Assembly: GCA_965213935.1 (NCBI GenBank)
Contig: CBDCAO010000012.1
Location: forward strand, 1,240,001 to 1,304,000
Length of the DNA stretch: 64,000 nt
Origin: Bin52 sp965213935
GTDB lineage: Bacteria > Pseudomonadota > Alphaproteobacteria > Thalassobaculales > Thalassobaculaceae
Direction: 5' to 3'
Of this stretch, positions 1 through 8,128 are shown in pieces. The position numbers and the translations under genes were made by a program. The stretch's first letter is position 1, and every line of letters starts with the position of its first letter. The notes beneath the pieces are model-generated. The model saw only the letters and a program-made list of their open reading frames with translations, had not been told where the DNA came from and searched no databases.

Positions 1-774
1 GCGCCCTTCAAGGTCGCCGAACAGTTCCGGGTGCTCGACGCCCTGGCGCCGGGCCGGATCGACCTGGGGCTCGGCCGGGCTCCGGGTTCCGACCCGATGA
101 CCGCCTTCGCGCTGAACCCGCGGGCCAATGAACGGCCGGTCGAGTTTCCGCGCGACATCGTCGATCTCGACGCATGGCTGCACGACGAGCCGCTGACCGA
201 AGGGCACCCCTTCGCACGGCTCCAGGCCCGACCGCAGGGCGCCACGGCGCCCGAGATCTGGATCCTCGGCAGCTCGGATTACGGTGCGCGGGTGTCGGCG
301 CATTTCGGACTGCCATACTCCTTCGCGTGGTTCTTCACCGACGGCCGCGGCGGTGCCCAGGCCCTGGCGCTCTACCGCGACGGGTACCGGCCGAGCCGGC
401 GTCACCCGGAGCCGCAGGCGGGGATCTGTGTCTGGGCGCTCGCGGCGGAAACCCGAAAGGAGGCGCAATACCACTTCAGTTCCAGGGCACGCTGGCAACT
501 GTTCCGTGACCGCGGTCTCCACCTGCCATTCGAGGATCCGGACACCGCGCTTGCCGCCCCGCTGAACGAGGGCGAGGCGGCGCGGATCGAGCAGTTGCGC
601 AAGACGTCGATGGTCGGAACCGGAGCCGAGGTAGCCGAACGCATCACGGCGCTCGCACACGAACTCCAGGTCCGGGAGGTGGCGATCGTGACCTGGACCC
701 ATGACCCCCGCGCACGGATCGCGAGCTACCGCGAAATCGCGCGTGCACTGTCGCTCCCGGCGCCGGGCGATTGA
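1..774 (+). CDS. LLM-class flavin-dependent oxidoreductase (5' partial)
   Basis: This is the C-terminal 257 residues of a luciferase-like, flavin-dependent monooxygenase; the reading frame is open from the first base, so the start lies outside the window. Visible family features are the segment 'LDALAPGRIDLGLGRAPG' near the fragment start, which is the usual strand and phosphate-binding turn after the conserved 'EQ' in this family. The typical late segments 'EIWILGSSDYGARVSAHFGL' and 'SMVGTGAEVAERI' follow. The family uses FMNH2 supplied by a separate reductase to oxygenate or desulfonate small organics; the substrate cannot be told. It ends 63 bases before a class II aldolase gene on the same strand, so the two may be co-transcribed. 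Confidence 0.85.
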   Translation, partial: APFKVAEQFRVLDALAPGRIDLGLGRAPGSDPMTAFALNPRANERPVEFPRDIVDLDAWLHDEPLTEGHPFARLQARPQGATAPEIWILGSSDYGARVSAHFGLPYSFAWFFTDGRGGAQALALYRDGYRPSRRHPEPQAGICVWALAAETRKEAQYHFSSRARWQLFRDRGLHLPFEDPDTALAAPLNEGEAARIEQLRKTSMVGTGAEVAERITALAHELQVREVAIVTWTHDPRARIASYREIARALSLPAPGD

Positions 775-837
775 CCGGCCGCGCGAAGCGGGGGACACTG
801 TCGCTCCTCCCGCTCCCGCCCACGAAAGGACTTCGCG

Positions 838-1620
838 ATGAACGACATGCGACTGCAGGCCGAAGCGCTCGGCCATACAGCCGAACAATGGCAGGCGCGA
901 CTCGACCTGGCCGCGGCCCACCGCTGCGCTGTCATGCATGACCTGCACGAAGGCATCTTCAACCACCTGACCCTGCGGGTTCCGGGCCACGAGGATCGCT
1001 ACTACCAGATCCCGTTCGGCCTGCACTGGTCAGAGGTGACGGCGAGTTGCTTCATGGAGGTGGGGTACGACGGCGAGGTCAAGCGCGGCGACGGCATCGT
1101 CGAGCGGTCCGCCTACTGCATCCACGCCCCGATGCACCGTGACACGCCGCAGGCGGCCGCCGTATTCCATACCCACATGCCGTATGCGAGCGCGCTCACC
1201 CGGCTCGAGGACCAGACCATCCTTCCAATCGGCCAGACCGAGCTCGGCACGATGATGCGGACCGGTTACGACGACAGCTATACCGGCCCGGCAGTCAGTT
1301 TCGAGGAAGGTGAACGGCTGGTCACCGTGTGCGGCGATCACACCGTGCTCCTGATGGCCAACCACGGTGCACTCACCCTCGGCAACACCGTGGCCGAAGC
1401 GTACGACCGGCTCTACTACCTCGAGCGGGTCGCCCAGGTACAGCTCTATGCAATGTGGACCGGGCGTCCATTGCGGCCGTTGCCGGATGAGGTGATCGAG
1501 AAGACCTACAGCACCTATCGTGGCACCACGATGAAGTATGGCGAGAAGTCGAACGCCGAGTGGCACTTCAATGCGCTCAAGCGCATCCTCGACCGCAAGG
1601 AACCCGACTACGCCAGCTGA
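838..1620 (+). CDS. class II aldolase/adducin family protein
   Basis: This 260-residue protein has the zinc-dependent class II aldolase/adducin fold. The paired metal ligands are in 'FHTHMPYAS' (about residues 122-130) and the third histidine is in 'MANHGALTLG' (about 177-186). The length is typical of the longer, adducin-like clade rather than of fuculose-phosphate aldolase (about 215 residues). Members cleave or decarboxylate hydroxylated acids and sugar phosphates; the substrate here is unknown. An AAAGGA ribosome site precedes the ATG. The 3' end overlaps the end of the convergent CoA-transferase gene by 13 bases. It probably belongs with the upstream monooxygenase. Confidence 0.85.
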   Translation: MNDMRLQAEALGHTAEQWQARLDLAAAHRCAVMHDLHEGIFNHLTLRVPGHEDRYYQIPFGLHWSEVTASCFMEVGYDGEVKRGDGIVERSAYCIHAPMHRDTPQAAAVFHTHMPYASALTRLEDQTILPIGQTELGTMMRTGYDDSYTGPAVSFEEGERLVTVCGDHTVLLMANHGALTLGNTVAEAYDRLYYLERVAQVQLYAMWTGRPLRPLPDEVIEKTYSTYRGTTMKYGEKSNAEWHFNALKRILDRKEPDYAS

Positions 1621-2828
1621 CGCTCGCCACCCGGGGCGGCCTGATGGACCGCCCCGGCCCCGGTCATTCGCTCGATCTCCGTTGACCCGTAGCCGATCTC
1701 GGCCAGGATCTCGGCCGTATGCTCGCCCAGCCGTGGCGCGTGCCGGTGCTCGTCGGGCATGCCCCCGGAGAAGCTGTTGGCAGCCCGCGTGGTGCGCACC
1801 CGGCCCTCGCTCGGATGATCGAGTTCCCGGAAGAACCCGACATCGTGGAGATGCGGATCGTCCAGCAGGTCCTCCAGCGTGTTGTAGGGTGTCGCCGGAA
1901 TGTCCCGGCGCCGGCAGATCTCCAGCCATTCGGCTGTCGTCCTGGTGGCCAGTCCCTCCCTGCGTACCTGGAAATACTCCTCGGCATGCGCCGTTCGCGC
2001 AGCGGCGCTAGCGAACCGTGGATCCTCCCGCAGTTCCGGTCTGCCGATCTCCTCGAAGAAGGCAAAGGCCTGGTCGTCTGTGTTGGGCCCGACCGTGATG
2101 TACCCGTCGCGGGTCGGCAACGGACGGTAGTGCGGACTGAGCAGGCGTCCGTCGCCCGTCGGTCCCACCGGCGGCAGGAAGGTTGCGGCGCCCATGTGTT
2201 CGGCGGTGACGAATCCCGCCATGTTCTCGAACATCGGCACTTCGATCGCCTCGCCACGACCGGTCCGCTCGCGCCGGTAGAGCGCAAAACCGATCGCCTG
2301 GGCGGCAATCAACCCGGTGATGTGGTCCGTCATCACCATGGGAACGAACCGCGGCTCGCCGGTGGCGCGGTGCAGGGTAGCGGCTACGCCCGAGGCACTC
2401 TGGATCACCGGGTCGTAGGCCGGGGTGTTGTAGTAACGCCCGCCCTTGCCGAACCCGACGATCATGCAGTGGACGAGGCGAGGATTGACGCCGCCAAGGC
2501 CGGCCGGGTCGAGACCGGCGCGCTCCAGCCCCTGCGGACGGACATTGGTCACAAACACGTCGGCACCGGCAATCAGTCGCCGCATGGCGTCGTGCCCGTC
2601 CGGATGCTTGAGATCCAGACAGATCGAGCGCTTGTTGCGGTTGAAGTTCAGGAACTTCCCCGACATTCCCGGTGAACGGCTGCCGTGTGCCATGGTCCGC
2701 AGCAGGTCGCCCCCCGGCGCTTCCACCTTGATGACCTCGGCCCCGTGGTCCGCGAGGGTGCGGCTGCAGATCGGCCCGACCACCACCGTGGTCTGGTCGA
2801 TGACCCGGACCCCCTCAAGTGGGCCCAT
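1608..2828 (-). CDS. CaiB/BaiF-type (class III) CoA-transferase
   Basis: This 406-residue protein opens with 'MGPLEGVRVIDQTTVVVGP', the standard N-terminus of family III CoA-transferases. It continues with 'LADHGAEVIKVEAPGGD' and 'NRNKRSICLDLKHPDG', the conserved CoA-binding region, and a mid-protein Asp region 'PAYDPVIQSASGVA'. These enzymes move CoA between carboxylic acids. The ATG was chosen over a longer upstream frame because homology starts there and because it overlaps the upstream gene's stop by one base (TGATG), which implies translational coupling. The partner is a FAS1/HTD2-like hydratase, so the pair may act on a C4-C5 unsaturated dicarboxylic acid such as mesaconate; that is inference from context. 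Confidence 0.88.
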   Translation of the reverse strand: MGPLEGVRVIDQTTVVVGPICSRTLADHGAEVIKVEAPGGDLLRTMAHGSRSPGMSGKFLNFNRNKRSICLDLKHPDGHDAMRRLIAGADVFVTNVRPQGLERAGLDPAGLGGVNPRLVHCMIVGFGKGGRYYNTPAYDPVIQSASGVAATLHRATGEPRFVPMVMTDHITGLIAAQAIGFALYRRERTGRGEAIEVPMFENMAGFVTAEHMGAATFLPPVGPTGDGRLLSPHYRPLPTRDGYITVGPNTDDQAFAFFEEIGRPELREDPRFASAAARTAHAEEYFQVRREGLATRTTAEWLEICRRRDIPATPYNTLEDLLDDPHLHDVGFFRELDHPSEGRVRTTRAANSFSGGMPDEHRHAPRLGEHTAEILAEIGYGSTEIERMTGAGAVHQAAPGGERQLA

Positions 2829-3700
2829 CAGGCGAATTCCATGTTCATGACACCGCACTGGGCACCATCGGCGTCGGCCACCCACACCGACATGCCGTTT
2901 CCGTCCGCACCCCTGCCCTGGATCTGCACCGTGTCCCCGACGTGGATCGGGCGGGTCAGACGTGTCGTGAACCCGGCAAGCCGACCCGGTGCGCGGCGCA
3001 CCCCGGCGCCTGCCATCAGCGTCATGGTCAGACCGCCGTTCTGCACCGTCGCCGGGTAGCCCTCGACATCCCTCGAGTAGTCGGCGTCGTAGTGGATCCG
3101 GTGTGCGTTCCACGTCACCGCGGAGAACCTGAACACCAGTGTTTCGGTGAGCGTCACCATGTCCGACCAGTCGGGGTCGGCCGGCGCCGGCACCGGCGGA
3201 GTGACCCGGCTCTGCTGGCCCGGCGCAGGCATTTCGCGGTAAACGGCATCGTTTTCGTCAACGGCGACCACCTGTCCGTCACTTGCGACGGTATCGCGCA
3301 GTGTAAGGATGGCGATCCGGCCAGTGCGGGCGATCTTCGGGGTGATCCGGACCACCTCGATGGTCTTGGTTGCCGGAACCCCGACCCGGAGGCTGCCGGA
3401 CACCCTGACCCGGCGGCCGGCTCCCATGCGCCGGGGCAGCGGGATCGGCGGCAGCACCACTCCTGGCGCCGGATGACCATCGGGACCGATCGCGGACTGG
3501 CGCACCACATTGGCAAAGAACATGCCGAACCAGTGCGGCGGCAATTCCGACCCGGCCCGGTAGCTGTCCGGGTTTTCGTCCAGCATGCTGGCTATTCGCC
3601 GGACCGAGGAAAGTCCGATCTCGTCTTCCACCACTCTCCTGCTGCCGACATGTGGAGCCAGGGCTTCGATCGAGGCGATGAACTCGCTGTCTGTCTGCAT
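2828..3700 (-). CDS. FAS1/HTD2-like MaoC-fold hydratase, mesaconyl-C4-CoA hydratase type
   Basis: This 290-residue double hot-dog protein has an N-terminal FAS1-type dehydratase half and a C-terminal half with 'FRFSAVTWNAHRIHYDADY' and 'GYPATVQNGGLTM'. That Asn-x-His-Arg-Ile-His-Tyr-Asp pattern carries the catalytic Asp/His of R-hydratases and is typical of the mesaconyl-C4-CoA/3-methylfumaryl-CoA hydratase group. The enzyme would add water to a 2-enoyl-CoA thioester. The ATG at 3700 was chosen because 'MQTDSEF' begins the recognisable domain; an upstream GTG at 3736 is also in frame. It is coupled to the CoA-transferase that follows, and the pair resembles the mct-meh logic of mesaconate metabolism. 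Substrate specificity is inferred. Confidence 0.75.
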   Translation of the reverse strand: MQTDSEFIASIEALAPHVGSRRVVEDEIGLSSVRRIASMLDENPDSYRAGSELPPHWFGMFFANVVRQSAIGPDGHPAPGVVLPPIPLPRRMGAGRRVRVSGSLRVGVPATKTIEVVRITPKIARTGRIAILTLRDTVASDGQVVAVDENDAVYREMPAPGQQSRVTPPVPAPADPDWSDMVTLTETLVFRFSAVTWNAHRIHYDADYSRDVEGYPATVQNGGLTMTLMAGAGVRRAPGRLAGFTTRLTRPIHVGDTVQIQGRGADGNGMSVWVADADGAQCGVMNMEFA

Positions 3701-4509
3701 GGGCCGGTCCCTCCAAGCATGCGCAAGGCCGCACACTATGACGAAACGGCCGACACGGTTAACGGTTTGCTGAACGGTTCCATCAGCGCTCCCGGCACCG
3801 CTTGCGCACTGTCGGCAGCAGAAAAGCGTCGCGCCAGTCCGGCCTGAGCCCGCGGTTTCGTGACCAAGCGTGTTTGCCTGTTGTCGGGCTTCTGTCGCAA
3901 GGGTGGCCTGGTCCGAACGGTTCCGGCAGTGGCGTGGCTTCTTCGCTCGGACGCTGGGAAGCAGTGGTGGTGGAGTGCGAACGGGAAAGGACCGGCAATC
4001 ACAAATCGATTGTTAGAGAGACGAATCAGCAAAAATACGTGAATAATTGCGTGAAATGAACACTGATAATGAAATTCAACATTCGGTTCGGCGGTTTTCT
4101 CCCGCCGGGTCGGGCCGAACGATTCGGCGGCCTGATCGCATCGACCCATCACGCGCTCGACTTTCTGCCGGGTGCGTGGTTCATCCTGCGCACTTCGTGA
4201 GTCATGCTGGCGGAATACCCGTCACTGAAGACGGTTGCGGCCGGTTTCGGACCAGGGGTCCCTGAGTTGCGGCGCCAGATCGCCGAATATATCCTCGCGG
4301 CCTGTGCGGAGCGCGCCTCCGGCTGCTTCACTGCTTGCACGGCAGGCGGCACCGGTCAGGGCATCTCCCGCGGGAACTGCCGTGTCATTCAGCCCGGCGA
4401 CGGCCTCGCCCGACATGATCCGGAACAGGGAGAGAGCACTCATGCAGGAATCAGGCGGCACCCCATTTCTCCCCGCCCTGAAGGACGGGTTCTGCTGCGA
4501 GGTGGACGC
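3701..4509. other. long divergent intergenic region, AT-rich core
   Basis: About 0.8 kb separates the hydratase (minus) from the acyl-CoA dehydrogenase (plus). No protein family is recognisable. The stretch around 4000-4080 is markedly AT-rich compared with the rest and probably holds the divergent promoters; TTGTTA and AAATAC hexamers occur near 4012-4037 on the plus strand but are weak matches. A 43-codon frame at 4069-4200 and the frame at 4204-4509 lie in the same phase, separated only by one TGA, and run into the dehydrogenase. Neither resembles a known family. Confidence 0.5.
4472..4489 (+). repeat. IS200/IS605-like end hairpin, possible remnant
   Basis: The sequence CCCGCCCTGAAGGACGGG can fold into a short stem with one mismatch. 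Together with its flanks (TTTCTC before and TTCTGC after) it resembles the right-end hairpin of IS200/IS605/IS1341-type elements. No tnpA or tnpB gene is present nearby, so if real it is a solo end or scar. It sits just upstream of the acyl-CoA dehydrogenase ribosome site. The resemblance is from memory of such ends, not from a search. Confidence 0.35.
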
Positions 4510-5625
4510 ATGAAATTCGGGTTTTCCGAAGAACAGGAGGCATTCCGCGATGTGCTGCGCCGGTACTTCGAGGACCGCTCCCCGACCACCGAGGTCCGCC
4601 GTCTCATGGCCACCGACCAGGGCTGGGAACGCGAGGGCTGGAACCGGATGAACAGCGAGCTCGGCCTGGCCGCGATCGCGATCCCCGAGGCCTACGACGG
4701 CCAGGGCTTCGGCCTTGTCGAGCAGTGCATCGCGCTTGAGGAAATGGGACGCGCGCTGGTCTGCTCTCCCTACTTCGCCACTACCGTCCTCGCCGCATCG
4801 GCAATCGAGCTCGCGGGGTCCGAACAGCAGAAACAGGCCCTGTTGCCGGGTATCGCGTCGGGCGAGACCATCGCCACCCTGGCCTTCTGCGAGGATGATG
4901 GTCGCTGGGATGTTGAAGGCGTCGCGCTCGAGTCCCGCGGCGATGGTACGCTGCACGGCAGCAAGAATTACGTGCTCGACGGACAGGCCGCCGACCTTGT
5001 CGTAGTCCTGGCCCGCGCACCGGGAACAACCGGGACCGACGGTCTGTCCCTGCACCTGGTGCGCGGCGATGCCCGGGGACTGGAGCGTCGGGCACTTCAG
5101 TCCATCGACGAGACCCGCAGGATCGCGCGCCTCGCCTTCGACGGTGTCGAGGCGGAATCGCTGCCGGGAGCGGCGGCGGCGGCAATGGAACGGGTGCTCG
5201 CGCGCGCCGCGATCTGCCTTGCCAACGAGATGGTCGGCGGCGCCGAGCGTCTGCGTGCCGACGCCCTCGACTACGTCGGCATGCGCATGCAGTTCGGCAG
5301 GTCGATCGCGTCCTTCCAGGTGACCAAGCACAAGGCGGCGGACATGCTGCTCGAGGTCGAACTGGCGCGGTCGGCGGCATACTACGCCGCTGCCGCCCAC
5401 GACGAGGCTGACGACGACGTGCTCGCGCTCGCTTCTCTGGCCAAGGCCGGCGCCGGAGAGGCCTACATGCAGACCGCGATCCACGCCATCCAGATGCATG
5501 GCGGCATCGGGTTCACCTGGGACAACGATACCCACCTGTGGTTCAAGCGGGCCAAGGTATCGGAGATGTTTCTCGGGTCATCCGCCCAGCACCGGGAGCG
5601 GCTGATGGCACACTGGCAGGACTGA
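4510..5625 (+). CDS. acyl-CoA dehydrogenase, subunit of a pair
   Basis: This 371-residue flavoprotein has the acyl-CoA dehydrogenase fold. The N-terminal helical domain begins 'MKFGFSEEQEAFRDVLRR', the middle beta domain follows, and the C-terminal domain contains 'RMQFGRSIASFQVTKHKAAD' and 'QMHGGIGFTWDNDTHLWFKR'. That last motif is typical of steroid or branched-chain FadE-type dehydrogenases that form heterotetramers. The ATG at 4510 follows GAGG at good spacing, and upstream sequence in the same frame lacks homology. Thirteen bases separate it from a second acyl-CoA dehydrogenase, so the two are probably subunits of one enzyme that oxidises an acyl-CoA to the 2-enoyl-CoA using electron-transfer flavoprotein. 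Confidence 0.9.
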   Translation: MKFGFSEEQEAFRDVLRRYFEDRSPTTEVRRLMATDQGWEREGWNRMNSELGLAAIAIPEAYDGQGFGLVEQCIALEEMGRALVCSPYFATTVLAASAIELAGSEQQKQALLPGIASGETIATLAFCEDDGRWDVEGVALESRGDGTLHGSKNYVLDGQAADLVVVLARAPGTTGTDGLSLHLVRGDARGLERRALQSIDETRRIARLAFDGVEAESLPGAAAAAMERVLARAAICLANEMVGGAERLRADALDYVGMRMQFGRSIASFQVTKHKAADMLLEVELARSAAYYAAAAHDEADDDVLALASLAKAGAGEAYMQTAIHAIQMHGGIGFTWDNDTHLWFKRAKVSEMFLGSSAQHRERLMAHWQD

Positions 5626-5638
5626 GGGGAGATCCGGC

Positions 5639-6898
5639 ATGACCGACCTTCGTGAACAGGAGACCCTTGAGGAACTGCGCGGATGGCTGGCCGACAACTG
5701 GGACCCGGAACGGGGACTGCTCGAATGGCGGTCCATGCTCGCCGACTCCGGCTGGGGCATGCCGCACTGGCCGCGGGAATGGTACGGGCGCGACCTCCCG
5801 GTCGGATTCACCCCCCTGGTCGATGCCGAGTTCGCCAGCTTCGGAGCCCTGCAGGTCACCCGCAGCGGCATTCGCATGCTGGCGGCCGCCACGATCCTGG
5901 AACACGGGTCCGACCTGCATCGGCAGAAGTTCCTGCGCCGGATCATCACCGGCGAGGACGTCTGGTGCCAGCTGTTCAGCGAACCGGGGAGCGGCTCGGA
6001 TCTCGCGGGTGCGACCACACGTGCCGTCATGGTCGGCAACAAGTGGGTGGTGAACGGCCAGAAGGTGTGGACCACCAGCGCCCACAAGGCCCACTGGGGC
6101 CTGCTTCTGGCCCGGACCGACATGGACGTCCCCAAGCACCAGGGACTGTCCTACTTCATCCTCGACATGCAGCAGCCCGGCGTGGAAGCGCTTCCGCTCA
6201 GGCAGATGAACGGACACGCCTCGTTCAACCAGGTGTTCCTGACCGATGCCGAGGTGCTGCCGGAGTTTCAGGTCGCGGCCAGCGGCGAGGGATGGAACGT
6301 CGCGACCACCACGCTCATGCACGAACGCCGCGCCGCCGATTCGCTACGCAGCTGGGGCAGTGCCGGTCAGCCCGGAACCGGACGCGTCTACGAGGAGGCA
6401 CTGGAAGAGAACCGCACCGCCATGGCCCCCTATTCCTGGTATCCGCAACGCGCCGGCAGGGTCGACCTTGTGCTGCCGCGCGCGCACCAGACCGGGGCCA
6501 TCCACGATCCGGTAATCCGCCAGGAGATCGCGCGGCTGCTCATCATGCACAAGTCCGCCGAATGGACGGCCATGCGGGCGCGGACCGCACAGCAGCGCGG
6601 GCGACCCCAGGGACCGGAGGGGTCGCTCGGCAAGCTTGCGTCGAGCAATGTCGCGCGACTCGCGGCACAGGTTCACACGGTGATTTCGGGCGCGGACGCG
6701 ATGCTCTCGGGATCGGACGGTCCGTGTGACGGCACCATCGCCGAAATCCTGGTCTCGTTTCCCGCCGCGTCCATCGCCGGGGGGACCGACGAGATCCAGA
6801 AGAACATCATCTCCGAACGGGTGCTCGGCATGCCCAAGGAGACACGGGTCGACACAGGCAGGCCGTTCCGCGACATCCCGCGCAACACGGTGTCCTGA
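5639..6898 (+). CDS. acyl-CoA dehydrogenase, partner subunit
   Basis: This 419-residue second acyl-CoA dehydrogenase follows the first by 13 bases. It carries the FAD-contact segment 'CQLFSEPGSGSDLAGATT' and 'VVNGQKVWTTSAHKAHWG', and the C-terminal 'AGGTDEIQKNIISERVLG'. In classical medium-chain enzymes the catalytic base is the Glu of 'YEGT'; here the aligned position reads 'AGGT', so the Glu is absent there. The catalytic base may sit elsewhere or be supplied by the partner, as in the heteromeric FadE enzymes of actinobacterial sterol degradation. The stop codon TGA directly abuts the stop of the convergent MFS gene, forming TGATCA. Confidence 0.9.
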   Translation: MTDLREQETLEELRGWLADNWDPERGLLEWRSMLADSGWGMPHWPREWYGRDLPVGFTPLVDAEFASFGALQVTRSGIRMLAAATILEHGSDLHRQKFLRRIITGEDVWCQLFSEPGSGSDLAGATTRAVMVGNKWVVNGQKVWTTSAHKAHWGLLLARTDMDVPKHQGLSYFILDMQQPGVEALPLRQMNGHASFNQVFLTDAEVLPEFQVAASGEGWNVATTTLMHERRAADSLRSWGSAGQPGTGRVYEEALEENRTAMAPYSWYPQRAGRVDLVLPRAHQTGAIHDPVIRQEIARLLIMHKSAEWTAMRARTAQQRGRPQGPEGSLGKLASSNVARLAAQVHTVISGADAMLSGSDGPCDGTIAEILVSFPAASIAGGTDEIQKNIISERVLGMPKETRVDTGRPFRDIPRNTVS

Positions 6899-8125
6899 TC
6901 AGCCGGCCAGCACCGCGTCGCGCGGGCGGAACCTCCAGGCCGCCAGCGCCGCGGCCAGTCCGACCACGGGCACGATCATGGTGAGGATGAGCACGAGGTC
7001 GTAGCCGCCGACCTGCCAGATCAGGGACGCGAGGATGGGCGCGACGGCCGATCCGCCGACGAAACCGATCGCCAGCAGTCCCGCCGTGACCCCGAAGTCG
7101 GTACGCCCGAGCAGTTCGGCCACCGCGGTCGGACGGATGACGCTGAGCACACCTGCGCCCGACCCCTGCAGGGCGACGAAGACGATGACCAGGCCCGGTG
7201 CCATCCCGGCGAGATAGAGCGCCGTGCCCGCCAGGCCCATGGACACGAAACAGGTACAGCAGATCATCAGGGTCGAGACCCGGTGTTCGACCGACAGCAT
7301 CAGCAGCCGCCCGGCAACCTGCATCGGGCCCATCATCGAAGCCGCCGCCACCGCGGTTCCGACGGCGAGGCCCCGGTCGGCCATGATCGGCAACATGTGG
7401 CTCACGAGCAGGGTGTGATCGAGCGCGATACTGGTGAAACTCAGTGCGAGCAGCCAGAAGGTGACGGTGCGCGCCGCCCGTGCCGCTGTGCGCGGACTGG
7501 CGCTCGGCTGGCGGGCGATTGCGGGCGCGACCCGCGCGGCATGGTGACATCCGTAGAGGATGAGCGGAATGCAGACCACGATCACCACCGCGGCAAAGAT
7601 CACGATCGCACCACGCCAGCCCAGGAACTGCGTGAGCAGGTGCGCGCTCGGGAACGAGACCGTTCCGGCAAAGCCTGCGGCAAGCGAGACCATGGTGATG
7701 GCGCGGCGCGCCCGCCCGCCCAGGCAATGGGTCAGGATCGTGAAACAGGCCTCGTACAGCGTACCCGACATGGCCACGCCAAGGCCGAACCAGATCACGT
7801 AGAACTGCCACACGTCCCGGACCTGGGAGAGCAGCAGCAGCAGGATCGCCGCGAGAGCGGCGCCGCCGGCGAACACCTCCCGGCTGTGTCCGCGGTCGAT
7901 CAGGCGCCCGGCCACCGGTGCGAGGACCGCCGATACCGTGAGCGAGAGGGTAAAGGCGCCGGTCAGGACCGCCTTGGAGAATCCGAGCTCGGCCTCCCAG
8001 GTCGGCAGCAACGCAGGGAAGGAATAGTAGTAGCACGCCCAGACCAAGGTCTCGACAACGGCGAACGGCCAGACGATCCGGCGAAAGGTTCGCGTCGCGA
8101 TCACGTCGCCCGAAGGTAGTGCCAC
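6899..8125 (-). CDS. MFS transporter
   Basis: This 408-residue membrane protein has about 12 hydrophobic segments. A major-facilitator loop signature 'GRLIDRGHSREVFAGG' follows the second segment (about residues 73-88). The N-terminal cytoplasmic stretch is short. It starts at GTG, three bases after the stop of the upstream aminotransferase, so both lie in one transcript. Such monocarboxylate/oxalate-formate type carriers import organic acids with protons; the substrate is not evident. Its neighbours suggest uptake of the compound handled by the acyl-CoA enzymes here. Confidence 0.85.
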   Translation of the reverse strand: MALPSGDVIATRTFRRIVWPFAVVETLVWACYYYSFPALLPTWEAELGFSKAVLTGAFTLSLTVSAVLAPVAGRLIDRGHSREVFAGGAALAAILLLLLSQVRDVWQFYVIWFGLGVAMSGTLYEACFTILTHCLGGRARRAITMVSLAAGFAGTVSFPSAHLLTQFLGWRGAIVIFAAVVIVVCIPLILYGCHHAARVAPAIARQPSASPRTAARAARTVTFWLLALSFTSIALDHTLLVSHMLPIMADRGLAVGTAVAAASMMGPMQVAGRLLMLSVEHRVSTLMICCTCFVSMGLAGTALYLAGMAPGLVIVFVALQGSGAGVLSVIRPTAVAELLGRTDFGVTAGLLAIGFVGGSAVAPILASLIWQVGGYDLVLILTMIVPVVGLAAALAAWRFRPRDAVLAG

Positions 8126-8128
8126 CTG

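Noticed and set aside
4222..5535. 437-codon minus-strand frame across the acyl-CoA dehydrogenase
   Set aside because: It is antisense to clear dehydrogenase motifs and shows no family pattern.
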